Below, piece after piece: positions 32,634 to 44,576 of a DNA stretch of 64,000 nt. The DNA is from Sthenelais limicola (taxonomy: Eukaryota; Annelida; Polychaeta; Phyllodocida; Sigalionidae): the NCBI GenBank assembly GCA_942159475.1, contig OW804095.1, forward strand, positions 153,925,517 to 153,989,516, read 5' to 3'. Under the pieces are notes generated by a model. The model saw only the letters and a list, made by a program, of their open reading frames with translations, was not told the origin of the DNA and did not search any database. Both the position numbers and the translations under genes were made by a program. Each line of letters starts with the position of its first letter. The stretch's first letter is position 1.

Positions 32634-33718
32634 GGAGGTGCTGGTGTAGAAGCTAAGGGAGGTGTTGCTCTACACGCTAAGGGAGGTGCTGTTGTACAAG
32701 CTAAGGGAGGTGCTGTTGTACAAGGTAAGGGAGGTGCTGTTGTACAAGCTAAGGGAGGTGCTGTTGTACAAGCTAAGGGAGGTGCTGTTGTACAAGGTAA
32801 GGGAGGTGCTGTTGTACAAGGTAAGGGAGGTGCTGTTGTACAAGCTAAGGGAGGAGCTGGTGTACAAGTTAAGGGAGGTGCTGGTGTATAAGCTAAGGGA
32901 GGTGCTGGTGTATAAGCTAAGGGAGGTGCTGGTGTACAAGGTAAGGGAGGTGCTGTTGTACAAGCTAAGGGAGGTGCTGGTGTATAAGCTAAGGGAGGTG
33001 CTGGTGTATAAGCTAAGGGAGGTGCTGGTGTAGAAGCTAATGGAGGTGCTGGTGTACAAGCTAATGTAGGTGCTGTTGTAGAAGCTAAGGGAGGTGCTGG
33101 TGTAGAAGCTAAGGGAGGTGCTGGTGTAGAAGCTAAGGGAGGTGCTGGTGTAGAAGCTAAGGGAGGTGCTGGTGTAGAAGCTAAGGGAGGTGCTGTTGTA
33201 CAAGCTAAGGGAGGTGCTGGTGTATAAGCTAAGGGAGGTGCTGGTGTAGAAGCTAAGGGAGGTGCTGTTGTACAAGGCAAGGGAGGTGCTGTTGTACAAG
33301 GCAAGGGAGGTGCTGTTGTATAAGGTAAGGGAGGTGCTGTTGTACAAGCTAAGGGAGGTGCTGGTGTATAAGCTAAGGGAGGTACTGTTGTACAAGGTAA
33401 GGGAGGTGCTGTTGTACAAGGTAAGGGAGGTGCTGTTGTACAAGCTAAGGGAGGTGCTGGTGTATAAGCTAAGGGAGGTGCTGGTGTAGAAGCTAAGGGA
33501 GGTGCTGTTGTACAAGGTAAGGGAGGTGCTGTTGTACAAGCTAAGGGAGGTGCTGGTGTACAAGCTAAGGGAGGTGCTGGTGTACAAGCTAAGGGAGGTG
33601 CTGTTGTACAAGGTAAGGGAGGTGCTATTGTACAAGGTAAGGGAGGTGCTATTGTACAAGCTAAGGGAGGTGCTATTGTACAAGCTAAGGGAGGTGCTGG
33701 TGTAGAAGCTAAGGAAGG
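32634..33718. repeat. Minisatellite, 24-bp unit, about 45 copies (TR10)
   Basis: The unit is GCTAAGGGAGGTGCTGTTGT plus ACAA. Variable positions are GTTGT/GGTGT, ACAA/ATAA/AGAA and GCTA/GGTA. Variant runs of the same order recur (for example near 32780-32960 and 33390-33520). It begins about 95 bp after the 12-bp array ends. Open frames are artefacts of the 24-bp period. Confidence 0.97.
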
Positions 33719-33963
33719 TCAACATGGTGGGTTACACAATACATAAAGTAACTGGTACAGAGCACATGACAGAAGTAACACAGGTGATATTGACATACAT
33801 TAACAGTTGTATTACAATACACTGGTATAGTTAAGAGTTCAGTAGAAGTCAGTAAATAGGGTAAAGCAGAAGTAATTGATGACATTAAAGACGGAACAGA
33901 TCCAAAAATGCTGAGTGAGCATTGCTCAAACCTTGACCTTGAATGTCAACCCATGTTATATAA

Positions 33964-34138
33964 GGGTCAGATATTCCAAAACTGTAGAACTGGCAGATCT
34001 ACACATTTAGCAAATTCTGCCGATTCAGACTGAAAATTGGGCAATAGTCGGTATATCTAAATATATTTTATATTGCTTTAATTAAAAAAATCTGTTGGGC
34101 TATGTTGAGTTATTTGCAATGATTGGAGAAGGCGAATC
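33964..34138 (+). mobile_element. M1 fragment, right end missing
   Basis: GGGTCAGATATTCC, then CTGGCAGATCTACACATTTA and a diverged B-type interior to GATTGGAGAAGGCGAAT, where the similarity stops. Confidence 0.75.
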
Positions 34139-34205
34139 CAGTTATGGCGGTTCCACCCAAAACGTTTAAACAACAAGAAGACAAGCTAGTCTTGCCCTAA
34201 ACCTC

Positions 34206-34622
34206 ATATGTGATGTGTTTCAGGAAAATGAGTCACAAGTCGCAAAAATTGGATTTCGTGATATAATCATATTTGAAAAGAGGAGACCAAGGGGATTCCA
34301 ATGAATACAAACATTAAGGGCATCTAATAAGTATTTCTATATCTAAGTTTGATATTTTCATTCCTGAAAAAAATGTTTTGAATATTTTTGGGTGGAAAAT
34401 TACTATTAAAGTAGCTAAATATACTCTATGGGATGACCCTATAAATGCAGGACAATATTTAATACACTGTCTTGCAATTTGGTACATGTATTCATACTTC
34501 ATCCGGCTTTAGTCACACCAAAAATTACAAAATTCCTACAAGGAGATTTTGGGAATATATCACTTTGAAAAATATCAATTTTGCGACTTATGACTTATTT
34601 TCCTGGAACACATCACATATCT
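34206..34622. mobile_element. M4 element, best-preserved copy (417 bp)
   Basis: The left end is ATATGTGATGTGTTTCAGGA then AAATGAGTCACAAGTCGC. The right end is its inverse (GCGACTTATGACTTATTTTC then CTGGAACACATCACATAT). The TIRs are about 40 bp. No ORF of note, so non-autonomous. Confidence 0.88.
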
Positions 34623-36043
34623 ACTACAATAGTAAAATAGGACTCAGCCTCAGAATACTAGTTAGACCCCCCCCCCCCCGCCCCCTTCACCACTAACAGC
34701 ATTCCTCCCTTTTCAATTGCTTTTTACCATCAACAAACAGAACTATTACGTCATAGAAGCGTCCTCCATGGTAAGGCAGCGTTCCTACCACTGCTGGGGG
34801 TCAGTGAGGACACGTGACGTTAATTATAGGTCTGCACCACCACGAGTCACTTACAGTAATAGTTTTATTTCCGTTTAAATATTTGATAAAAAGTATTTCC
34901 TCCTCTGGATCAGTGGCGGTTGATTGGACCTATTCAGGTGGTGCGGGAGGGGGGCGAGGGGAAGCTGGGGGGGGGGGGCGGGGGGGCTCACCGGGGGAGG
35001 CTTTGGGGCGGGGGGGCTGACCGGGGGGGGGGGGGCGAGGTCTATAGTTGCAAGTATTATATTCACATGGAGGAAACGGAACGGAATTACTGTTGAAGTA
35101 GAGCTAAGCAGCCCTGATTATTTTGTTTGTACTTATTTTAAATCCTGGTGTCTTAAACGATAATGTCTTAAACAATTATTACTTAGCAATTTATTCCACA
35201 AGTACTTATAAACCTTGGTATAATAAAATATATTTATTTAATACTTGTGTTTAAGTCATCCCCAGCTATTATTCATAATCAAGTAGAGCAAAGGTGGCCC
35301 GAGTATTTTGTTTGTACTTTTTTTTTTTTAATTTAGAATGTTTATACAGAAAATCAATAAGTCAAATCATTTCACAAGTAGTCAAGTACAATGAAGATAC
35401 ATAGTCAATTCGCAAATCGGTATTAACCTAGACATTGTCTCACGGGTAGTTATTCATTGCTTAATTCCATGGTTTTCTGTCCACTGCTGTGTCTAACTAC
35501 GGTTTCACACTGGTTCTAGTTTATCCAATTCTAATGCTATGATAGTTGGTGCTAACACAATATTAATACAATGCTGTTACGATACAATACAATACAATAC
35601 AGTGGGTGATGAGTTAGACATTTATTTGGGTCATATGGGCTATATGTTTTGTTGGAGCATTGTTGGGCTGTTGTTTAGCTAATGTAAAGTCCTGAGCAAT
35701 TTATTCAATGACGGTTCTTGTAATAAAGTCCTTCATTACAACTATTATAACTATTAAACAAAACGTTCATAATATAATCTTTATCTCATTCATAATATAT
35801 CTCAAAATGTATACAATTATTGTACCTCTCCCTGGGCTTTATATAAATTCCTCCCTTAAAAGTATAAGATTTCAACAACACAATTTATTTAGTTTGTACT
35901 CTTTATTCACAATTTCTCAATTAATACATTAATATTATCACATTTTATAAAACAAATGTATAAACTGTCGTCTCCTAAACCATGCCTCGGTTTTCATTCA
36001 TTTTATTATCAATTTTACTCAATTTTACATCAACTCATTACAT
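34623..36043. other. No gene seen; homopolymer G/C patches
   Basis: C run at about 34668-34682. Strong G-run cluster at 34930-35040 (plus-strand quadruplex potential). ATACAATACA microsatellite near 35584-35602. The rest is AT-rich unique sequence. Confidence 0.6.
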
Positions 36044-36278
36044 GGGTCAGATTTTCAGAAAATGTACAATTCACTTTCACAGATTCTCTGAAATAATCCA
36101 AATTTCAGACGAAAATTAAGCTCAAGATACAATTTAACCTAAACAAACAGATTGCTAGAATCAATGCAATGCCGAATATACTCGAATTTACCTAGTATTG
36201 ACCAAATTGTAGCCTAAATTAGCAGAATTTACTAAATGTGTACAGCTGCCAATTGTACATTTTCTGAAGATCTGACCC
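36044..36278 (-). mobile_element. M1 element, subfamily A
   Basis: Complete copy. The flanks ACAT and ATAA do not form a clean TSD. Confidence 0.92.
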
Positions 36279-36464
36279 ATAAGCAGGAGTCATGAACGGT
36301 AAAAAACGACTAATCTACTCTAGCCATGGTTAACCCTGATCCAGACCAGGTATAGGTCTTGTAAAGTGTCCCTCCTACCAGAAGAAATGTATCTTAACAT
36401 AATGTAGACAGATACGGATAGAGGGAAGTCCTCAGGTGTAGAGGTATGCAGGGTAAACCCGTAT

Positions 36465-36699
36465 GGGTCAGATTTTCAGAAAATGGACAATTGGCAGCTG
36501 TATACATTTAGTAAATTCTGCTAAATTACGCTGCAATTTGGTCAATACGAGGTAAAATCTAGTATATTTGGCATTGCATTGATTCTAGCAATCTATTTGG
36601 TTAGGTTGAACTGTGTTTTGAACTTTATTTTCGTCTAAAATTTGTGTTATTTGAGAGGATTGGTGAAAGTGATTTGTACATTTTCTGGTGATTTCACCC
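36465..36699 (+). mobile_element. M1 element, subfamily A, altered right end
   Basis: The left TIR is intact. The right end reads TTGTACATTTTCTGGTGATT then TCACCC, the same kind of terminal change seen at 19377. Confidence 0.88.
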
Positions 36700-36862
36700 G
36701 AGTACATGTACGCCGCACTGTGACGCCCTCTACCAGGCCGGGAAGACATCAAGGTCGGGGGACGCTCGCTCTAATCCCAGGACGCGCTAGGGACGCTTCC
36801 AAGAGTTGAAAGCGAGGCTGGGGTGACCCCTGACCTTTGGGATGATATGAGTGGCGTTAGTA

Positions 36863-36911
36863 CCACTAGGTGGCGGTAAATGGGAGGATGGAGACCCCAG
36901 CAGGGGGCAGC
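36863..36911 (+). promoter_or_regulatory. Two CTCF-like motifs in tandem
   Basis: CCACTAGGTGGCGG at 36863-36876 and CCAGCAGGGGGCAGC at 36897-36911, both on the plus strand 34 bases apart. Both match the CTCF core fully. A weaker minus-strand site lies near 36725 (GCCCTCTACCAGG). Confidence 0.5.
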
Positions 36912-36969
36912 ACAGTGGGAAGCAGGGGGAGATAGAAGGGGTTATAGTTTGACTGGGGAAAGGGAGAGA

Positions 36970-37590
36970 CCACAGAGAGGATTGCAGAGAGGAGAGAGGA
37001 AGAGAGATCGACGGATAGAGGAAGAGAGAAACAGAAGTGAGAGGAGAGAGGAGAGAGAAGGAAAGAAAGAGGGAGAGAGTGATGAGAGGAGAGAGAGGAG
37101 AGAGGAGAGAGGAGAGAGGAGAGAGGAGAGAGAAGATAGAGAAGAGAAAGAGAAGTGAGAGGAGAGAGGAGAGAGAAGGAAAGAAAGAGGGAGAGAGTGA
37201 TGAGAGGAGAGAGAGGAGAGAGAGGAGAGAGAGGAGAGAGAGGAGAGAGAAGAGAGAGAAGAGATAGAGGAGAGAGAGGAGAGAGAGGAGAGAGAGAGAG
37301 GAAGAGGGAGAGGAGAGAGAGGAGAGAGAGGAGAGAGAGAGAGGAGAGAGAGGGAGAGAGAGAGAGGAGAGAGAGGAGAGAGAGGAGAGAGAGAGAGGGA
37401 GAGAGGAGAGAGGGAGGAGAGAGAGGAGAGAGAGGAGAGAGAGAGAGGAAGAGGGAGAGGAGAGAGAGGAGAGAGTGAGGCGGAGGGAGAGAGAGGACAG
37501 AGAACTACGGATAGGGGAGTGACATAGGGGAGATAGAGGAAGAGGGTAGAGAGAGTAGAGAGATGGGAGAGAGAGGGAGAGAGAGCCATT
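36970..37590. repeat. Polypurine (GA) tract (TR11)
   Basis: GAGAGAGGA-type simple sequence. AGGAAAGAAAGAGGGAGAGA occurs twice (near 37057 and 37176), marking a duplication of about 119 bp. Confidence 0.95.
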
Positions 37591-38104
37591 GGGAAGACTT
37601 GTGTGTGAAGCAATCATCCTATGAATGGTTAATTTGAGTTACTTTAATCGTACTTAGGGAATACATAGGAAATCTATTTCAATAAAAGACTGCATTGTTC
37701 ACATGAAATGCCGAAAATAAGAATCATAATAATGATACTAATACTATATCTACATTAAACCATTTGTTCATACTGCACACACAGTGTAGACACAACCCAT
37801 TCTAACAATTATGTTGTATAGCAAACATAACCAAAATGTTAATTTCGTTCTATTTCGTTCTATTTCCAATGTACATACAACCATCTTCAGACCAAAGTTC
37901 TAAAATTGGAAATATAAGCTGGGACAGAGAGGGAAAGTAACTTCCATGAGAAAGATTTTACATAGATTTAGTTCTTCTAGAGCTGGTCCTTAACAGCCTT
38001 AGCCAGCCTTAGGTGTGCCTTAGATAGGTGCGGGTCTAAGCCTGAGGGATGAGAGGGAAGTGTGGGCTGGTGGAGCGGCCATGAAAGCCGCAATATAACA
38101 TCAT
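37591..38104. other. No gene seen
   Basis: Unique AT-rich sequence between a GA tract and a CT tract. Confidence 0.5.
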
Positions 38105-38415
38105 TTATTTACACTCTCTCCTCTTCCTTGATTTCTCTCTCTTCTCTCTCCTCTCTCTCCTCTCTCTCCTCTCTCCTCTCTCTCCTCTCTCTCCTCTCTC
38201 TCCTCTCCCTCCTCTCTCTCCTCTCTCTCCTCTCTCTCTCTCCTCTCTCTCCCTCCTCTCTCTCCTCTCACCTTCTCTCTTCTGCCCTTCTTCCCCTCTC
38301 CTCTGTTGTCTCCTCTCCCCCGTCTCTTTTCCTCTCTCTCCTTCTCCTGTCTTTCTCTCCTCTTTCCTCTTTCTGCTCTCCCTCCTCTGCTGTCTCCTCT
38401 TCTCTCTCTCTCTCT
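38105..38415. repeat. Polypyrimidine (CT) tract (TR12)
   Basis: CTCTCTCCT units. It has the opposite strand sense to the GA tract 0.5 kb to the left. Confidence 0.95.
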
Positions 38416-38534
38416 TCCTAGCGTAGGAAATCTTGAAATCAATGAAAGAGAAAGTTGTATAGTCTTATACAAAGTTTCACTGTAGAAGAGCAACTATCAC
38501 AACGAAGAAAGTCCTAATCGTAAAATAAGTATAT

Positions 38535-38769
38535 GGGTCAGATTTGCAGAAAATGTACAATTGGCAGCTGTACACATTTAGTAAATTCTGCTAAATTAGG
38601 CTGCAATTTGGTCAATACCAGGTAAATTCGAGTATATTCTGCGTTGCAGCGATTCTTGCAATCTGTTTGGTTAGGTTGAACTGTATTTTGAACTTTATTT
38701 TCGTCTTAAATGTGGGTTATTTGAGAGGATTGGTGAAGGTGAATTGTACATTTTCTGAAAATCTGACCC
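38535..38769 (+). mobile_element. M1 element, subfamily A
   Basis: Complete copy with ATAT on both sides (38531-38534 and 38770-38773). Confidence 0.94.
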
Positions 38770-39290
38770 ATATATTCATGAATTTCAGTAATGAACTATT
38801 CCATTCTAATAATCTAAGGACTGTATAGGCAAGTATTGGTGAAGCTGCTTCATCAGACCAGCAGTGACTAGAGCTTTAAGTGCTGGTGAAGCCACCTGCA
38901 CCCTGCTGAGTGAAGCCATATAGGAAGCCATATATGGGAAGCCCTTACATTGGAAGCCACTCCTCCACTCCTCCTATCTATGATTGACCATGATAGCTGG
39001 GCTGCTGGTCCCTGGCGTGTTACCAGGGTAACCCATGGCTGGGGTTAGTGCCGTGGTAACAGTGGTAACAGTGGTAACAGCGGTAACAGCGGCGGTATCA
39101 GTAACTTAGTCATGTATTGGTGACAGTGCTCAAACCGGTTTCACAACATGTTTGGGGGAACTACAATTGATATCAAGTTATCAGTCGAATACTGTGCATA
39201 TTTGTATGAGTGAGGATTTGTATGAGGAATTTTGAAATGACATAATTTACCATTAACTCGTGCTGCAATATTCACGCCTATAGCCTATAT
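38770..39290. other. No gene seen; short GGTAACAGT repeat
   Basis: GGTAACAGTGGTAACAGTGG and variants repeat with a 9-bp period at about 39054-39095. The rest is unique. Confidence 0.6.
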
Positions 39291-39526
39291 GGGTGAGATT
39301 TTCAGAAAATGTACAATTTGCCTTCACCAATGCTCTCAAATAACCCACATTCAAGCCAAAAATAAGCTTCAAAATGTAATTAAACATAACAGAACTGATA
39401 CTTTAAATCAATGCGATACTAAATATACTCAGATATACCCGGTATTCATCATTTTTTCAGCCTAATTTAGGAGAATTTGCTAAATAAGTAGAGCTGCCAA
39501 TTGTACATTTTCTGAAAATCTGATCC
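39291..39526 (-). mobile_element. M1 element, subfamily B
   Basis: Complete copy with flanks ATAT and ACAT (one mismatch). Terminal substitutions GGGTGAG and CTGATCC. Confidence 0.91.
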
Positions 39527-39876
39527 ACATAGCAATGTTGATATACCGAAATTATCTGTAATTTGTGGTACTTTGAGATACTTATTATGAAATTGCAGCG
39601 CTAACAACCACACTTACAGGCCTGCATAATGGTTATCTACTAACCATTGTTCACTATGAAGCATTGTAACAAGCCTTTGGTATTGAGGCAAATATTCCTT
39701 GTCCTTGGTACAGTGTCAATGTGGGACAGATTCATCTGAATTAGAGACGAGCGATGCTTCACAAGAGATTAGTGCTGTAAACTGCCTCCTGTAGCAGCGA
39801 CGTTACGCGCCTATTAACCTTTAAACATGTCACTCAGTCGCTCTCACAGTCTGTGGTGTTGGGTGGGGCTCTATAT
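39527..39876. other. No gene seen
   Basis: Unique sequence between two M1 copies. Confidence 0.5.
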
Positions 39877-40111
39877 GGGTCAGATTTTCAGAAAATGTAC
39901 AATTGGCAGCTGTACACATTTAGTAAATTCTGCTAAATTAGGCTGCAATTTGGCCAATATTAGGTAAATTCGAGTATATTCGGCATTGCATTGACTGTGG
40001 CAATCTGTTTGGTTAGGTTGAACTGTGTTTTGAACTTTATTTCCGTCTACAATTTGGGTTATTTCAGAAGATTGGCGAATTGAATTGTACATTTTTTTTA
40101 AAATCTGACCC
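39877..40111 (+). mobile_element. M1 element, subfamily A
   Basis: Complete copy with ATAT at 39873-39876 and 40112-40115. The right TIR has a T-run expansion. Confidence 0.93.
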
Positions 40112-40623
40112 ATATCGTGGTGAGTTTACAAACGCTATTATTCCCATGACAAAAATGGAAATAAAGTTATTTATATATATAACTATCACAATTCTGAGAG
40201 TAGGGGGAATTCCTCAATGGATTAAGACTCATGTTTATTTAGTTTTATTGTGCATTTCCATGGCCTGATATTTCTGGACATGGAAAGCGTGAAAATATTT
40301 ACGATGAAATACTGCGTCCTTCGTATCACTATATCAATGTAAGATTTTATTTCCATATAAAATAACTACTAGTGTCATCAAATGTAAATTAAAGAGAGAA
40401 AATTACAGAAAGAGGAACAATTCCTGTGTCCCTTAACATTGGTTTAACCTGACCGTTATAGTTTGTTGTATACGTTTCCAACTAAGCGCCTGTAAATGAA
40501 ATTAGAATGAATAATCACAATAATTCATACAATAAGTCATGTCCCGTATGGAGGTTATTAATCTTATGTTGACGTGGTGGTATATTCTTGCTCCTCCAAG
40601 ACACTCGTAAGGCCCCAAAAAAT
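40112..40623. other. No gene seen
   Basis: AT-rich unique sequence. Confidence 0.5.
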
Positions 40624-40964
40624 TAGGTGTGTTTCCGCTTTATCTGGCTGAAAACTAGGTTGGGGTGGTAACTTTTTTTTTTGTTATTTTTTTTTGTTTA
40701 GAAACCTCCTCCCAGGAACTGAAAAAACTGTCTTTTTCATAACAATAGTTGTTTTGAACATGGGAAATGTGCCTTTTGACAGTTCCAGGTTAGGAAAACC
40801 CGTTTTCCTGCTTTTATAAGCTTTTTTTGTCAAAAAAATCCAAAAAAAGTAAGATATGATGGGGGAAAAATCAGGTATTGTAAATTTATTTTTAGGTAGG
40901 GTAAGGTTTTTTTAGGTAGGTGTGTGGGTGTGGGGGGGGGGGGGTTAAATCGGAAACACACCTA
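40624..40964. mobile_element. M8 element, TIR TAGGTGTGTTTCCG
   Basis: TAGGTGTGTTTCCG at 40624-40637 is the exact inverse of CGGAAACACACCTA at 40951-40964. The 341-bp interior is non-coding, with T-rich runs and a G run just inside the right end. Single copy in this window, so the family is inferred from structure. Confidence 0.7.
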
Positions 40965-41714
40965 TTTGCTTTTGGAACTTGTTAAGAAAATTTCCTTCTT
41001 TTCGTTCATTCATTTATTCATTAAGATAGGATAAGATGAGATATGAAACTACGTTATTTATCAAAAGTTTGAACGGTAAATAATGACATAGGAGGACGTA
41101 TAGACCAACAGGTATACTGACTTCTAGATTACATCCAGTTCTCCCTGCCGTTAACTCGGCCGTTAAAGTAATAAAATGTGTATAGAATCTTGGAAGAGGT
41201 TATTCTCTTGAAAAGAAGAGAAAATTAAAAATGATAATAATAACTTTAATTAAAGGCCAATATAATATTTAATAATGCATACAATAGAACATAGTTCCAT
41301 GGATGTCTGATGGGTAAACAGCTTTAGATTTTAGATTTAGAAAATATTTTATTCAGGTCTATTACATTTCCATACGTACAAGCATGAATTTTCTCAGGAC
41401 AGCCTGCTTTAAACAATAGAAAAAGAGTTTGATCTTATACATTCGCTCTGTTTATAAGTATACTATTATGATTACATTGACAAAATCATATTAACATGTA
41501 CAAAAGTTTTGAATTATTTCGCGAGTATTTATCATTACACACTAAATTACACAACATAAAAAAGCATAAGCATCCAGTAATTAAAAACAAATATCCAGCT
41601 CATGTCACACACCATCTAATATGTATTGATAGGACAGAGTGGGTTAAAAAACTAGTATTATACAGAAAAAAACAGACAAAAAACAAAAAAAAGCAGGTAG
41701 CTAGTAACGTGTAT
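40965..41714. other. No gene seen; possible reversed LINE end
   Basis: AT-rich. AAATATTTTATTCAGGTCTA near 41341 looks like the reversed 3' end of a retroelement. An open frame that starts here runs into the next M1 copy and is not called. Confidence 0.4.
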
Positions 41715-41949
41715 GGGTCAGAATTTCAGAAAATGTACAATTCGCCTTCTCCAATCCTCTCAAATAACCCACATTTAAGACAGATATACGCTTCAAAATG
41801 CAGTTTAACATAACAGAACTGATACTTTAAACCAATGCCATACCAAATATACTCAGATATACCCAGTATTCATCATTTTTCAGCAGAATTTAGCAGTATT
41901 TCCCAAATGTGTAGAGCTGCCAATTGTACATTTTCTGAAAATCTGACCC
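41715..41949 (-). mobile_element. M1 element, subfamily B
   Basis: Complete copy with flanks GTAT and ATAT (one mismatch). Confidence 0.92.
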
Positions 41950-42189
41950 ATATGCTTCCCTACAGGGCTGGTGTATAGTGAATGTGTGATAGACACTAAT
42001 TAGTGGTTAACGCCGTAATTAATAATACATTGTACGGCTCTAATCTTGAGTTTATGACAACATAATGATGATGTATCTATTAGCCTTTGGACTAGCTGTA
42101 GTAAGCCCTGAACATGTATATAATATCAAATATTAAGGTAGAATATAATGAGGGAAGAGTCTGGCCGGGGGGTCACGTGGTGTATCGGG

Positions 42190-42470
42190 ACAACATGTCG
42201 TCCGCCATCTTGTTCTGCTCCTCCCCAACAACACCCAGTAAGGTCGATTTTCATTGGTTGATATTAGTAGGAAGCGCCACTTGCTAAAGGTGGCGAACTG
42301 TAATGTCATTCATAGGCTCTAATACTGTCAGGAAGTACTTGTCATTAACTGGGATATCATAATCAGTCATGGTTGTTGTTTGTTTACCCTTAGCAGAAGC
42401 GTGTTTCCGGTCCTCTCAACCAATGAAAATCACTTTTACAATTCCTAACTTCCGGTATGGATTGCATACA
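42190..42470. promoter_or_regulatory. Promoter-like motif group bounded by inverted CCAAT repeats
   Basis: CCGCCATCTT at 42202-42211 is the YY1 consensus on the minus strand. GATTTTCATTGGTTG at about 42246-42260 and CAACCAATGAAAATC at 42417-42431 are a perfect 15-base inverted pair, each holding a CCAAT box. ETS-like TTTCCGG (about 42404) and ACTTCCGG (about 42449) lie near the right copy. No gene is recognised beside it. Confidence 0.4.
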
Positions 42471-42677
42471 GATTTCACTAGTGAATCTGTGCTGAAAATA
42501 TTGTATACAAAGATTTTACCTGTTTGCTGCCTTGGTTACAAGCATTGATCTTGATATAAACATATAATGTATATGTTATAAAGAATCTTCCTCATTAAAG
42601 GCAAATGGAAGTTTTCACAGCTGGAGGTAAAATAATGAAGCTGTATATTATATTTATCTGGGGAATGCAGAATCTGT

Positions 42678-42692
42678 CCGGCAGGTGGCAGT
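42678..42692 (+). promoter_or_regulatory. CTCF-like motif
   Basis: CCGGCAGGTGGCAGT matches the core. A minus-strand partner, CCGCCAGGGGCTG, lies at 42816-42828, so the two are convergent. Confidence 0.45.
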
Positions 42693-42835
42693 CTAGTATG
42701 TAGCGGGAGGGGAATGGAAGAGCCAGATATGCCCTCCTATGGCTCTTCTGTCTCACTCACCCACTCCCTCCATTAATTTGCCTAATCTCTGGAATGATGC
42801 ATCCGGGCATGTGACCAGCCCCTGGCGGACTTGTC

Positions 42836-43022
42836 TTAAAGCTACAGTCCAGGCGATAATACATGAACAAAATATTAACTTTCTTCTGACAATTCTTTCT
42901 CTTCTTACATAGCTAAAGCATTTTACCCAATTATTTAGAGGATTTTGATCTGTTTTTATTGCAAACGTCCATATTATCCCAATTCTACAACATATTATCG
43001 CTCACACTGACTTGTGCTTTTA
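42836..43022. mobile_element. M2 element (TTAAAG ends)
   Basis: The left end is TTAAAGCTACAGTCCAGGCG then ATAATA. The right end TATTATCGCTCACACTGACT then TGTGCTTTTA is its imperfect inverse. GCGATAATA is shared with the M2 copy at 30551. Confidence 0.7.
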
Positions 43023-44130
43023 CCCCTGAATTGACTAAATTGTATTAGACATACATTAACCAAAACTAATTCATTATTATTATTTAACTGTATTTCCACA
43101 TCAACGACAAGTACATCTAAGTTGGAAACTACATCTACAGCTGTTGGTCCAACTACCCCTGTACTTTATGCTAACAGTTACACAACAGTTTAGACACAAC
43201 AAGGTTATATATACATGTGTTAAGCGTTAAATAAAGACAAAAGTGCGTGCATTTGGACAGATTTTATATATTTGATGTGTCTCATTCATAATGTGATGAA
43301 AACTGAAGTGAATATTCAAGCTAAAGAGAAACAAAACTAAAGAAGGATATTGTAATAACTAGGTACTGACTGACTATGATTCCCCCTCAGCTCTAACAAA
43401 GCTAACAACCCCCTTCTAATGATGAAAATGTGATGTACGAATGATGTCAGGTTCACAATGTCCAAAATCCCAGGCGTGTAAAGCCTAGTAAACTAAGATC
43501 AATATAACGATAATTTGATTTTTATGAATAATTATTTGAATGAATAGCAGAGTAGCGTAGGTCTTCACCTGCTGAATGTACTGTTGTTGTAGTACAGGAT
43601 GAATTGACTTAAAGTCAAAATGTATTGTCTATACCTGTGTAAACCAACGTTACCATAAACATAGTATATTGTAAACTTTGTCATTTATGAATATTTCTGT
43701 GAACACTAATTAGACCAAAGGGTCTTCAATGATATAGAATTACTGATGTTATACCTCTCCGAGTTCTGAATCACTCTCTCTTATTATGGAAATAACAATG
43801 TGAATAACTATGTATTTTCAAGAATTGTATCGTGATATAACCTCTTGAACGATTAATAGTCACTCTGGGATGATACCTATACTTAACCTATAAGACTAAA
43901 GAGAACACTACTACACATTTAAAAACCGTCCCGGACTCAGAAGACAACCTAAACAAGACAGGTCTCCTAATGGCAAAAACTCAACTTACGGACTATATGA
44001 CAATGCCAAGACTGTCATTTGCACTCTAGTAACCGAGCCGAATCAAACTCATAGCGATAATAATATTTACTGTATCTGATTATGTCATTGATTATGTCTA
44101 TTTTGCCATTTTATATTATTTACTGAAGGG
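43023..44130. other. No gene seen
   Basis: About 1.1 kb of AT-rich unique sequence with no recognisable ORF, TIR or tandem repeat. Confidence 0.55.
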
Positions 44131-44250
44131 AAACCTGGAAAACCTCAGAGTAAAATGTACATTGAGAGGGAACATTCCACTTTGGTATAACATTACAGAA
44201 ATGTAACATGTTTATAGAATAAAAGTTTTATAATAATAATAATGATAGCT
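44131..44250 (+). mobile_element. Retroelement 3' end (copy 2)
   Basis: Shares AAACCT..AACCTCAGAGTAA, ACATTGAGAGG and GAATAAAAGTTTTATAATAA with 13974-14100, in the same orientation, ending in (ATA)n. Confidence 0.5.
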
Positions 44251-44576
44251 GCATGACAGACTAGTATTACTAAATATCCTGATGTATTATGTAGAGTCGT
44301 GTTTATATTTCATAATCTCTATAATTATTCCCTTATTTCCTTTACAGGTGAGAGAACTCGTGTTACATATATGTATACAAGTGGCGTAAGGTAACGTATA
44401 CAAGTGATGTAAATAGGATGTAAGTTTGACGTAAAGGGGACGTAACAATGACTTAAAGGAGGTATTTGGTGAAGTTCTAAAGAGTCTCAATCTCCATGTC
44501 CTTCTGACCTATAGAGTATAAGGGCCATGAGCGGGTTGAAATGTCACATAGTTTATGTTATAATTCTAATGGGATG

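Noticed and set aside
31546..33725. Open frames of about 320-350 codons with HLLT, EQVS or LYNSTSLS repeats
   Set aside because: These are products of the 12-bp and 24-bp arrays in overlapping frames, with no non-repeat domain.
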